64,000 nucleotides of DNA, taken from the NCBI RefSeq assembly GCF_012933445.1, contig NZ_JABBNC010000033.1, forward strand, positions 55,920 to 119,919, written 5' to 3'. Position 1 is the stretch's first letter. Every line of letters starts with the position of its first letter. Both the position numbers and the translations under genes were made by a program. This stretch comes from Actinoplanes sp. TBRC 11911 (GTDB lineage: Bacteria > Actinomycetota > Actinomycetes > Mycobacteriales > Micromonosporaceae). The notes below the pieces were generated by a model that saw nothing but the letters and a program-made list of their open reading frames with translations, did not search any database and was not told the origin of the DNA. Shown here one piece after another: positions 34,617 to 43,686 of this stretch.

Positions 34617-34675
34617 CGCGAGTACAGCTCGGGTGCTGTACTCGCGAGCCGCCAGTACAGCGCCAGTGCTGTACT
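34617..34675. promoter_or_regulatory. two copies of a perfect palindrome (candidate operators)
   Basis: AGTACAGC-N6-GCTGTACT occurs twice, at 34621-34642 (arms extend to 12 perfect bases, 34617-34646) and at 34654-34675, 33 bases centre to centre. The 6-base centres differ, so only the arms are conserved. That pattern is expected for a dimeric repressor binding in tandem on one helix face. They sit upstream of the AlpA-like gene. Confidence 0.65.
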
Positions 34676-34709
34676 TGGTAAGGGCGTGGAGGATGACGCC
34701 AAGAGGGAC

Positions 34710-34922
34710 TTACTTCCCCCGGCGGGGTCGGCGGGCGGCCCAGGTCTTCACGGTCGTTGGCCGCCAGGCCGGCGAACGACCGAACATGCGCTCCGATGCC
34801 GGCGCCTGCTGCCGCGCGACATACGCCGCCCACGTACTGCGAGTGATACCGAGGTACGCGGCACAGTCCGCTGCGGTCCACCAGTCGGTAGGCAGCTCAT
34901 CGGGTTCACGCGTCGACGTCAT
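34710..34922 (-). CDS. small AlpA-like DNA-binding protein
   Basis: A 70-residue protein with a single MerR/AlpA-type helix-turn-helix: WWTAADCAAYLGITRSTWAAYV, then a wing with FGRSPAWRPTTVKTW and a basic tail. It is the usual size for excisionase-like proteins of integrative elements. It is followed on the same strand by the tandem palindromes and the second AlpA-like gene, so the two may regulate each other. No integrase of the matching type is immediately adjacent. Confidence 0.65.
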   Translation of the reverse strand: MTSTREPDELPTDWWTAADCAAYLGITRSTWAAYVARQQAPASERMFGRSPAWRPTTVKTWAARRPRRGK

Positions 34923-35056
34923 CGCGCTTCACCGTACGCGAGCGTCGCGCACACCCAGCGGATCCACACGTGCGCACACGCTCGACACCGAACACTCGCC
35001 CTGAGTCGGCTTGGAAAGGCTTCGGGTGCTCGCGCGCTCTTCACCTCATAGGTTGT

Positions 35057-35103
35057 GTAGGAAAATAGTTACAGGTTGCCAGTAGGTGTGTAGACTTTCC
35101 TAC
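35057..35103. promoter_or_regulatory. inverted repeat at the abiE promoter
   Basis: GTAGGAAA (35057-35064) is mirrored by TTTCCTAC (35096-35103), directly abutting the GTG start of abiEi. The related motifs TTGTGTAGG and GTGTGTAGA also recur. AbiEi antitoxins repress their own operon through inverted repeats at this place, so this is the likely operator. Confidence 0.5.
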
Positions 35104-35712
35104 GTGACTTGGCATAGTTCTCCGGGTGACGAGGCCCTGCTCGGGCTGCCTGTCACCTTCACGTACTCGGACGCGCGACGAGGCGGGCTGACCGAGCGTC
35201 AGCTGTATCGGCTGAGGGATGGCGGCGTCATCGAGGTGGTCGGCCGCGGGCTGTTCCGCCGGGCGGAAACGGACGCCGGCCTTGCCGACGTCGATTTGCT
35301 GGATATCGCAAGACGCGCACCCTTGGCCACGCTTTGTCTGACCAGCGCATTGGCGCGTCATGGATTGACCGACGAGATTCCCGCGACGATCGATGTCGCT
35401 CTTCCGCGCGGCACCTACCGCCCTAGAGTGGCTGCTCCGGTGACCTGGCACCTATTCGACCGCGACACATTTGAAATCGGGCGGACTACGGTGCCGATCG
35501 ACGAACATGCGTCCATCGGGCTGTATGACGCGCCCCGGAGCATCATCGACGCAGCTCGGCTCCGTTACCGCGAGGGCTCCGAGCTTGTCTACGGCGCGTT
35601 GAAACGCTGGCTCGGCCGCCGAGGGTCGTCGCCCTCGGACCTGTTGGCGATGGCGCGGCATTTCCCGCAAGCCGAACGAACGCTTCGCGAGGCGATGGAG
35701 ATTCTGCTGTGA
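35104..35712 (+). CDS. abiEi: AbiEi-type antitoxin/autorepressor
   Basis: Antitoxin of a type IV toxin-antitoxin and abortive-infection system. About 202 residues from GTG 35104; an in-frame GTG at 35086 would add six. The N-terminal winged helix reads YSDARRGGLTERQLYRLRDGGVIEVVGRGLFRRA, and the rest is the AbiEi C-terminal domain with LTSALARHGLT and YDAPRSIIDAARLR. The stop overlaps the toxin start (35709-35712). With the toxin truncated, this antitoxin may be an orphan. Confidence 0.8.
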   Translation: MTWHSSPGDEALLGLPVTFTYSDARRGGLTERQLYRLRDGGVIEVVGRGLFRRAETDAGLADVDLLDIARRAPLATLCLTSALARHGLTDEIPATIDVALPRGTYRPRVAAPVTWHLFDRDTFEIGRTTVPIDEHASIGLYDAPRSIIDAARLRYREGSELVYGALKRWLGRRGSSPSDLLAMARHFPQAERTLREAMEILL

Positions 35713-36104
35713 CCGAACGAGCCACCCGCGCCACCGTCGCGGGGCGCGCCTACCTCGATCTGCAAAACCTTGCTCGCCGAACCAGACGGCCGACGGACGA
35801 GTTGCACCAGATCTACGCCCTGGAGGGTTTCCTCGCTCGGCTGGTCGAGTCCGCCTACGCCGATCGCCTGATCCTCAAAGGTGGCGTGCTGCTCGCAGCT
35901 CTCGATGTGCGTCGACCCACCCGCGATGTCGACTTTCAGGGCAAACAGGTCTCGAACGATCTCGGCCAGATGCTTGCGATGGTAAAGGCGATCGCGAACA
36001 CCACGCTCGACGACGGTTTGATCCTGCACACCGACGCCGCTACCGCCGAGATCATTCGTGACCAGGACGAGTACAGCGGCGTCCGGATCACGCTCACCGG
36101 CTGA
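35709..36104 (+). pseudogene. abiEii: AbiEii-type nucleotidyltransferase toxin, C-terminally truncated
   Basis: Only the N-terminal 131 residues remain of a toxin family usually near 280-300 residues. The nucleotidyltransferase core is present: LKGGVLLAAL and RPTRDVDFQG with the paired aspartates. Homology stops abruptly after GVRITLTG, and six bases later reading changes to the C-terminal part of a tyrosine recombinase. The later catalytic and lysine/arginine positions of the family are missing, so it is probably inactive. This looks like a deletion junction. Confidence 0.75.
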
Positions 36105-36109
36105 TCCGC

Positions 36110-36589
36110 GTGATCCGCAAGGGCACGCGAGCTCAGCAGTGGTTGCCGGCCAGCCCGGACGCGTTCGTCTGGCTTCGCCTCTACTTCAATGACATCGGGG
36201 GCATCATCGGCGCCGACGACGCGGTGTGGCAGACCGTCAACCTGCGTCGAGGTGCCCACGCGCGGTTGTCGTACGACGCTCTGCGCGCGGTGTTCCGACG
36301 GGTGAACGTGAGGCTGGGCACCAACTGGACGATGCACGACCTGAGACACACTTGCGCGATCCGGCTGCTCCGGGACGAACGACTGACGCTGCGCGACGTA
36401 CAGACCATTCTTGGGCACGCGAACCTGGCGACCACCCAGATCTATCTTGAGCAAATCGATGACGAACTGTTTGCCCGGGTCCGGGACCACTTCGCCAGCC
36501 GCCGCGCGGACCGGGAGCTGCCGCCCGTGCCGGTGGCGAGCGGCTACGACGCAGCAGACCTTGCGGTACTCCTCGGAGGTATCCGGTGA
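36110..36589 (+). pseudogene. C-terminal catalytic fragment of a tyrosine recombinase
   Basis: 159 residues matching the C-terminal 40% of the ~413-residue recombinase at 54436-55678. It starts IRKGTRAQQWLPASPDAFVW and contains HDLRH, LGHANLATTQIY and the tyrosine nucleophile. The first catalytic arginine and the arm-binding N-terminus are missing at the junction with abiEii. Its stop overlaps the next gene as GTGA, exactly as in the intact pair, so it is a relic of a two-recombinase module. Confidence 0.8.
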
Positions 36590-38990
36590 TCACCACCATG
36601 CCCGTGACGGCTCCGACGCGGGACGGCGTCGCAGCGCCGGAGACGGCCGCCGGTCCATGTAAGCGGCCGGTCAGTGGGCTCGACACGGCCGCCATCTCGC
36701 AGGTGCTCGCCGCCATGCCTGGCCTCGCGACGTGGCCGACGGCGGTGAAGGATGTTCGGCGCCTGCTCCGGACCGCCGAGCGGATGATGGTATGGCTTCA
36801 GCGGCTGGCGGGCGACGGCTGGCAGGCACGGTGGCAGCGGGCCGAGGAACTGTACGGGGCGAAGTGGCGAGAATGGCCCCTGGAGCAGGCCGCAAGCGAG
36901 GCCCGACCACGCGCCAGGAACTGACCCGCGGATTGGGATGCCTCATCCGGCTTCGCTTGGTCAAGCCCAGCTACGTCTTCCTCACCACGTACAACCCCAA
37001 CTCGCTGTTCCGCGAGATGCGAACCGAGGTCAGTGCGGAACTGTTTGCGCGTATAGAGGGCCTGGCCCAGGGCCGGGGCGTCACCGAGCAACAGGCCCGG
37101 CGAGCCTTCAACGTGCTCACGATGATGGTCATCCATCTCGGGGTTGAGCTGAGTGATCTGACGATCGCTGACATGCTCCACTTTCAGGAGGCGGCTAAAC
37201 GCCGGTCGCGGGACCGCACCGTCGACGGCTGCCATGCCGCGTGGCAGATGCTCGTCGACATCGGTGTGTTCCCCTCGGGCACGACCCTGCGGGCGGAGAT
37301 GCTGCCCGGGCAGCTAACGAGCGCCCAACTGGTCGACCAGTATCAGATCGAGAACGAGCGAGTTCGGGCGCTGCTGATTCGATACCTCGACGAGCGGCGG
37401 CCCGGCCTGGACTACACCACGTTCAGCGGGATGGCTCGGATGCTGGTCGGCCAGTTCTGGGCGGACATCGAACAGCATCATCCCGAGTTGGCCACCACCA
37501 ATCTGCCCAGCGATGTCGCGCAGGCGTGGAAGGACCGCGTCCGCGCCCCGGTCCCTGGTCGCGAGACTCGCCGCCGCTGGGACGTCTTCATGATCGTGCG
37601 GGCCTTCTACCTCGACATCGCCGAGTGGGCACTGGCCGACCCGTCGTGGGTGGAATGGGTGTTCCCCAGCCCGGTACGTCGGATCGACATCGAGGGATCA
37701 ACCCGGCGGGGTAAAGCGACGGCGGCCACGCACCAGCGCATCCGCGAACGCCTTCCCCATCTGCAACGACTTGTCGACGCGGCCGAACAATGGAAACGAG
37801 ATCGAGCCGCTCTGCTCGAAGCCGCCTGTCGGACGGCGATCGGCGCGACCTTCCGGTGCGCCGAGGTCAGCTACCAGCGGATCAGCCGCGACATCTCGCG
37901 AGTGCACGGCCGTCGACGGTCTCATCTGTTCGTCGAGGACCTTACGACCGCCGAGCTGATCAACCTCACTGTCGCTGAAGACGAGGCGTTCTGGGCCTGG
38001 GCGGTCATCGAGACACTTCGGCACACCGGGATCCGGATCGAGGAGATGTTAGAGCTGACCCAGCTCGCCATCGTCTCCCACCGACTGGCCGACACCGGGG
38101 AAGTGATCCCTCTGCTGCAGATCGTGCCGTCCAAGAGCAATGAAGAGCGGCTGCTTTTTGTCACCCCTGAGCTGGCCAGTGTGCTAGCCGCGATCATCGG
38201 TCGGATCCGGGACTCCGATGGCGCCGTTCCTCTCGTTGCCCGGTTCGACGGCTACGAACGCGTGACCAGACCGGAGTTGCCGCATCTGTTCCAGCATCGT
38301 GACGGGTTCCGGCACCGCAACGGCTGGCGGTCAGACGTACTGCACCCGGAGCTGGTCCGTCACCTTCTCATCAATACGTTGGGGCGCTCCGGCATCACGG
38401 ATACGGCCGGCCAGCCGTTGCACTACACCCCGCATGATTTCAGGCGGATGTTCGCCACCGAAGCCGTCACCGGTGGCCTACCCATCCACATCGCCGCGAA
38501 GCTCCTCGGCCATGCGGACGTCGGCACCACGCAGGTGTACACGGCGGTCTACCAGGACGATCTCATCCGAAGCTATCGGGCCTTCGTCGACCGACGCCGA
38601 GCCATGCGCCCCACCCACGAGTACCGAGAGCCGTCGGAGGCTGAGTGGACCGAGTTTCAGCAGCACTTCCACCTGCGCAAGATCGAACTTGGCACCTGCG
38701 GCCGGCCGTATGGCACGCCGTGCGCTCACGAACATGCCTGCGTCCGGTGTCCGATGCTTCGCGTCGATCCTAGCCAGCGACGGCGCCTCACAGAGATCAT
38801 CCGCAACCTCACCGAACGGATCAGCGAGGCCAAGGCCAACGGGTGGCACGGCGAGGTCGAGGGGCTCACCGTCAGCCTCGCGGCAGCCGAACACAAGCTG
38901 ACGGGCCTGGACCGCACCATCCGCAACCGCCCTGGCTCCACCCCGATTGGCATGCCCGGCCTACGAGTAGATCCGGGACAGCTTCGTTGA
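36586..38990 (+). pseudogene. large tyrosine recombinase (Tn554 TnpB/RIT-like) with a frameshift
   Basis: The reading opens at GTG 36586 and shifts frame near 36890 (from a frame stopping at 36924 to the one running to 38990), about 800 residues in all. The C-terminal half has the catalytic set: TGIRIEEM (Arg), PHDFRR, LGHADVGTTQVY. A Cys-rich C-terminal tail follows (CGRPYGTPCAHEHACVRCPML), then a coiled region. It is homologous to 55675-58065 and 62093-64000. One base change in frame makes it a probable pseudogene unless the shift is a sequencing error. Confidence 0.75.
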
Positions 38991-39016
38991 GTCACGACCA
39001 GATCGTGCCGCCAGAA

Positions 39017-39255
39017 CTAATAAGGAACGTCTATGTCAAGTTCGCGCAGCCGAGCGACGGCCCGCGAAAGGCACTCGCCAGCGGTGGCTCCGTCGGAACG
39101 CATTCCAGCGCTCAGCGGTCCACCACTCGCGGCGAACGTCCAGGCCGGCCGGCGTTCGGCAAGACGCTCAGCGTCGATCCTCAGCATGGCATCGACGCCT
39201 TGTTCCGCGAGCCACTCCAGGATGAGCAGGGCGATGTCCTCGACTCCATCGCTCT
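39017..39255 (-). pseudogene. possible small gene remnant without a clear start
   Basis: The minus strand reads a protein-like stretch of about 78 residues (GVEDIALLILEWLAEQGVDA through ARLRELDIDVPY, TAG at 39017-39019). It has balanced composition, unlike the Arg/Ser-rich antisense frames. The open frame continues further upstream but has no good start codon or ribosome site. It is not recognised. It may be the 3' end of a lost gene. Confidence 0.35.
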
Positions 39256-39373
39256 GCGGATTTCCCGGCCATCGGCTCGTCGACCGGTCACCGCATGACC
39301 TTATCGGCGAGCCCTGCCTCCCGCCCGCGATCTATGCGGACCCGACCCGGCCTGGGCCTCCCCTGGAGATCGC

Positions 39374-40306
39374 GTGGTGCCTGCGTCCTTGCCTTCCGGC
39401 GAGAGCTACCGTTCCGTGGTGCATATACGCCGGAGGTCGCGCAACGGATGGTCACGCGATCAGCGTCGCGCGGCCATCGCAGTATTGCTGTCAGCCGCGA
39501 TGATCGAGATCCGGGCCCTAGCGTCGAAGCCCGACAGGGCAAGACATCCAGATGGGCACCTCGCCGAGATCCGGCTCATTGCCGACGTTTGCCACAACCT
39601 GCCCGGCGCCGACCAACCCCAGCCAATCGGCGAGTACGACGGACTCGTATACACCTGGCAGACCGCCAACGACTTCCAGCAGTCTTGGCTCCGCAAGCAC
39701 TTCGCCCAAGCTGGTATCGACACCACGTTCCTGGAACAAGCACCACGCCTGCCACGGCCTGCCACGTCACCCGACACGCGGCCGACCTGGACGCAATGGC
39801 AGGTCCCCCGCGATCCGGCGACATTCTTCGCGGTCGACTCAAGCACCCTTGCCGACGTCGTACGCCGGGCCCGGGCAGTCGACCGCCACGACCCGACATA
39901 CGGGCCAGTACGCACAGCCTTCATCGAATGGTTTCTCGATCACCTCGCCCCCGACGGGCGACACATCCTCCGCCCTAGCCGCCCCGACGAGACCCAGTTC
40001 CAACCCGACGGCCCAAACGACCTTCGCCAGTACCGAGCCCTGGTCACCATGAGCGACGGGACACTCATTGTCGACCACCCTCGGCTCCGTTCATCAGACG
40101 TCGCAGCGCTGCCCACCAACCTCCACCCGCTGCGTCGCCTACAACTCGCCGCCGTTCCTCCTCGCCGACGCGAACTTGATGCCAGCCTCTGGGCACGCCA
40201 GCATCGCACCACACACCCAGACTGCCGCGACTGGACCGTGCTCAACACACCAACCGATGTTGACGAGGCGAGTCAGCCATTGATCGAGCCGCCGGCGCCG
40301 TCATGA
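39374..40306 (+). CDS. hypothetical protein
   Basis: A 310-residue soluble protein, unrecognised. Residues 30-110 read as ordered helical sequence (RDQRRAAIAVLLSAAMIEIR, LAEIRLIADVCHNLPG), with a middle region rich in Pro/Thr. The C-terminal part (about 210-260) resembles a small beta domain with TMSDGTLIVDHPRL. No membrane segment, signal peptide or catalytic motif was found. The start is uncertain; several GTG codons are close together and no strong ribosome site is seen. It stands alone between the recombinase relic and the kinase. Confidence 0.5.
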   Translation: MVPASLPSGESYRSVVHIRRRSRNGWSRDQRRAAIAVLLSAAMIEIRALASKPDRARHPDGHLAEIRLIADVCHNLPGADQPQPIGEYDGLVYTWQTANDFQQSWLRKHFAQAGIDTTFLEQAPRLPRPATSPDTRPTWTQWQVPRDPATFFAVDSSTLADVVRRARAVDRHDPTYGPVRTAFIEWFLDHLAPDGRHILRPSRPDETQFQPDGPNDLRQYRALVTMSDGTLIVDHPRLRSSDVAALPTNLHPLRRLQLAAVPPRRRELDASLWARQHRTTHPDCRDWTVLNTPTDVDEASQPLIEPPAPS

Positions 40307-40424
40307 GGTGACCCTCTCGGGTTCTCCAGCCCTGTCCCGCCGATTCGGTAGGGTTGCGCTCTGCGCCGTGCCCTGAGTTAGCTGTGATCTATTGCGGTGT
40401 CGACGATGCTGTGGAGGACTTCAG

Positions 40425-41609
40425 GTGGCCACTCCTGAGGAAATGATGCTTCAAGACCTCTTGGGCAAATACGCGGGAGTGCAGGTTAGTCCTGCCTACC
40501 TAAGGTTGTATCCCGAACAAGCTCCGACCGCGTCGGTCTTTGCAAACCTGCATGAGCGACTTAACGCCTTGTTCGAGTTCATGAACGCCAAGGCGCGTAC
40601 CAATCGGCACTTCAACGCAAACGAGAGTCGCGAGCTCCTCGCTGTGATCGATGAGATTCGGGACTGCCGCGCGATACTCCGGCGCCTCGGGCTCGACCTA
40701 AAAGTACATGAATATTACACGCAAGTCATTTCTGATTGTAAGGCTTTCCTCTCCGAGTCGTATGGGAGTGAGATACCAGAAGACTTTCCCCGAATTGACT
40801 TGATGAGGTACGAGCCAGTCTTCCTGCTTCCTGAGACCGTGATGCACATACCGGATCGATGGAAAAGTGTGAAGCTTAAGATGGTCGGTCAGGGCGCGTT
40901 CGCGATCGTATATCGGTATGCGGATCCAGAGTATGGCAAATACTTCGCGCTGAAGCGGGCCAAGCGCAACCTTGAAGAAAAAGACTTGATTCGGTTCCGT
41001 CAAGAATTCGAGATGCTCAAAGCCCTCCGCTTCCCTTATGTTCTGGAGGTGTACCGCTATAACGCCGATAGCAACGAGTACACGATGGAATACTGTGACG
41101 CCACCCTTGATGATTATATATTCGCAAACAATAAGAAGCTCACCTTCGGGATTCGTAAGCGGATCGCGCTTCAGTTTCTCTATGGTCTGAATTACCTCCA
41201 CTCCAAGGGTCATCTGCATCGGGATGTCAGCTACAGGAACGTATTGGTCAAGCAGTATGACGGGGTGGCCGGTGTAGTGAAGCTTGCAGACTTCGGTCTG
41301 CTGAAAGAGCGTGGCTCAAGCCTGACCCAGACCGAATCTGAACTGCGCGGAACGATTCTGGACCCCACTATTCGAAGTTTCAAGGAGTACAACGCTCTTA
41401 ACGAGATTTATGCAATCGGCTTCGTGTTGTCGTTCATTTTCTCCGGGCGCAAGCACATCAACGCCTGTGCGGGCGCGGCTCGCGCGATCGTGGATAAGTG
41501 CACTGTGCTTGACCATGCGGCACGTTACCAATCTGTTCGTGCCATCATCGACGATGTCGAGTCCCTTGCTGCGAATGCTTCGGAGTTGGCGCTAGAGACC
41601 CCCGCCTGA
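40425..41609 (+). CDS. soluble Ser/Thr protein kinase of an accessory island
   Basis: A 394-residue protein with a helical N-terminal region (1-145) and a complete kinase domain (about 150-385). The glycine loop is VGQGAFAIVY (155-159 core), the ATP lysine K177 in FALKRAK, the catalytic loop HLHRDVSYRNVLV (HRD 265-267, N272), and DFG at 289-291. It has no transmembrane helix or PASTA repeats, so it is unlike PknB. The GTG at 40425 has GGAGG upstream. Base composition is lower in GC than in core genes, suggesting transfer. The next gene encodes a PD-(D/E)XK-like protein. Confidence 0.85.
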   Translation: MATPEEMMLQDLLGKYAGVQVSPAYLRLYPEQAPTASVFANLHERLNALFEFMNAKARTNRHFNANESRELLAVIDEIRDCRAILRRLGLDLKVHEYYTQVISDCKAFLSESYGSEIPEDFPRIDLMRYEPVFLLPETVMHIPDRWKSVKLKMVGQGAFAIVYRYADPEYGKYFALKRAKRNLEEKDLIRFRQEFEMLKALRFPYVLEVYRYNADSNEYTMEYCDATLDDYIFANNKKLTFGIRKRIALQFLYGLNYLHSKGHLHRDVSYRNVLVKQYDGVAGVVKLADFGLLKERGSSLTQTESELRGTILDPTIRSFKEYNALNEIYAIGFVLSFIFSGRKHINACAGAARAIVDKCTVLDHAARYQSVRAIIDDVESLAANASELALETPA

Positions 41610-41713
41610 TGAATCAGTTGCGAATTATCCTCTGTCCAGGGCGTGGCTTTTCCGCATTTATTGATCTCACCGGGCCGCCGCGCTGCCGAGACGCTTACCT
41701 GTAGGATGTCGGG

Positions 41714-42646
41714 GTGGATCAGTTGCGCCGTACCCATGAGCTCGATACGTGGATCACGCAGACAACCAGTGAAATGGCAAGCGAGTACGACAGAATCCGG
41801 TCGCGAGCCTTAGAGGATCCCGGTACGGCGGGCGATGAAGGCGAGGAGAACTGGGCCCAACTTCTTCGAGAGTGGTTGCCTGCCAACTATGAGGTGCGTA
41901 CGAAGGGGCGAATACTCGCGCATGACGGTACGGCCAGTAGGCAGATAGACGTGGTAGTCCTTCGTCCCGGCTATCCTAAGAAACTGCTCGACAAGAAGCT
42001 CTATGTGACGTCCGGTGTCGCGGCCGCATTCGAATGCAAATTAACGCTTACGGCTGCACATGTTAAGGAAGCTACTCAGACTGCGGCCGAGATTGCACGT
42101 ATGTGTGCACCGCGGACGGGAACGCCCTTCCGTGAGCTAATTAGCCCCATCGTCTATGGCGTGCTTGCGCATTCGCATGTCTGGGCTAGCGCCCAATCGG
42201 CTGTTGAGAAGATCAACGAGTACGTAACCGGCGGTGGTAGGGATTGCGCTGCACATGCACGCGAATTCATCGATCTAGTTTGTGTCGCTGACACGTGTAT
42301 CGAATGGAAGTCTGTCCAGTTCGGTCGGCTGACGAACTTGCCAGATGGGTCACCCGATCAACTCTTGTGCCTCGTTGGCAATGATTTCGCATGTACGGGG
42401 TCGCCGGCAATTGGACCGCTTTTAGCGTACCTCCTCATCCGGCTTGGGTGGGAAGATCCGCATGTCCGCCCCTTCGCAGAGTACTTTCGGCTTGCGCGCA
42501 TGCTACCGAGATCCTTCGGGGGAGCGGCCAGTCTTGATCCAACGGGTCTCAGCCCTGACACGGAAGCCGCTGCACGGCAACGGTCGGGTGCATTGTTCGA
42601 GGATCGCCCATGGGCGTGGGACGAATGGGCCTTCAGTCTGGAGTAA
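41714..42646 (+). CDS. PD-(D/E)XK-type nuclease-like protein (DUF6602-like)
   Basis: A 310-residue protein. The N-terminal half carries a restriction-endonuclease-like core: E44/E45 in GDEGEENWAQLL, D79 in RQIDVVVLRP, and E107-x-K109 in AAFECKLTL, spaced as in PD-(D/E)XK enzymes. This region resembles the DUF6602 family. The C-terminal half is helical. A GTG start begins 104 bases after the kinase stop, so cotranscription is plausible. Codon use is lower in GC, as in the kinase. It may be the effector of a kinase-controlled defence system. Confidence 0.65.
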   Translation: MDQLRRTHELDTWITQTTSEMASEYDRIRSRALEDPGTAGDEGEENWAQLLREWLPANYEVRTKGRILAHDGTASRQIDVVVLRPGYPKKLLDKKLYVTSGVAAAFECKLTLTAAHVKEATQTAAEIARMCAPRTGTPFRELISPIVYGVLAHSHVWASAQSAVEKINEYVTGGGRDCAAHAREFIDLVCVADTCIEWKSVQFGRLTNLPDGSPDQLLCLVGNDFACTGSPAIGPLLAYLLIRLGWEDPHVRPFAEYFRLARMLPRSFGGAASLDPTGLSPDTEAAARQRSGALFEDRPWAWDEWAFSLE

Positions 42647-42689
42647 CTGTGCCACCTCTGCCGATCCAAGATCATCGAAGTTCGGAGAA

Positions 42690-43173
42690 TGCACACCACC
42701 ACGGCTCCCCACATCCTGGATTGACCAACTGGCGCCCGGCGGGCGGCTGGTCGCCTGCCTGCCGGTCGCGGCACTGCCGTCCACGACCGTCATCGCCACC
42801 ATCACCGCCGGCCACGGGCGGCCGCGCTTACGCACATGTTCCGCTCGACTGGCGGTCGTGGAACGCCTACACCGCTGCCAAGGCAAACCCGCAACTGAGC
42901 ATGGTGTCGCTACGCGCGGACATGCGCGGCATCGGCCACACCACACCGAACTCGGCCGCTGTGATACAGACCGACGGCGTCATTCTCGCCGACAGCCCCC
43001 AGTCCCCGTCCTTGCACGCGCTGCACGGGTGGCTACAGCAGTGGGAACAGGCCGGCAGGCCCGCCGCTGACGCCTTCATTCCGAGCCTCACCGCAGCAGA
43101 CGACGATCCGACCGGGTGGGATCTGCGGATCCTGCATCGACCGGCCCAACCTCGACCGGTGTCGCCGCGATGA
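42690..43173 (+). pseudogene. remnant of a protein-L-isoaspartate methyltransferase-like protein
   Basis: One frame gives PPRLPTSWIDQLAPGGRLVACL, matching the late methyltransferase motif W-[IL]-D-Q-x-x-PGG of PIMT-like proteins. A shift then leads to a second frame ending LHGWLQQWEQAGRPAADAF and DPTGWDLRILHRP, matching the C-terminal region of the same family. The SAM-binding N-terminus is absent. It is a truncated, frameshifted relic. Confidence 0.45.
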
Positions 43174-43210
43174 GGTCGCCGTCCCGATCGCCCGTGACCG
43201 CGGCAGCACC

Positions 43211-43462
43211 GTGAGCGGCCGGCTGATCATTGTTGTCTCCGGGGCAACTGCGGTCGGCAAGACCACCCTGGCCACGGCCGTGGCCGAAGCAATGGGTCTC
43301 CCGCTGATCTGTAAGGACGACATCAAGGAAACTCTCGTCGACGCGCTCGACGGCCCGACCGGCGACTTCGCCTGGTCCCGGCAGATCGGATCGGCCGCCA
43401 TGCAAGTGCTCTGGCGCATCGCCGAGCGATGCCCCACCGCGGCGTTGGGTCGATGTGGGTAA
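43211..43462 (+). pseudogene. N-terminal fragment of a P-loop kinase
   Basis: 83 residues opening with a clear Walker A, GATAVGKTTLA (11-21), then KDDIKETLVDAL, as in AAA-type nucleotide or small-molecule kinases of about 170-200 residues. Reading stops after only the first third. The downstream phosphate-binding and lid regions are absent, so it is probably non-functional. Confidence 0.5.
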
Positions 43463-43646
43463 GACCGATCCTGACCTGGAATGGGTCCTGGATTGCGAAC
43501 TTCCGGCAACGCCGCCACTCGCCGAGGTGATCCAGCTGCTCGATCTCGCCGTGGACCCAGAAGTGATCAACGGCTGGTCCGACACGCCAGTCGGCGCAGC
43601 CCTAACTGGGACTCCGTTCCATGTCACGGACCGCACCGGAGGATAA
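43463..43646 (+). pseudogene. short C-terminal fragment of an unrecognised protein
   Basis: About 60 residues in a frame different from the preceding fragment (GKTDPDLEWVLDCELPATPP through TDRTGG) with natural composition but no start. It may be the tail of another gene joined to the kinase fragment by deletion. Not recognised. Confidence 0.3.
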
Positions 43647-43686
43647 CGCCGCGTTGCTCACTCTTCGCGGTTGACGGATCGCGGGG

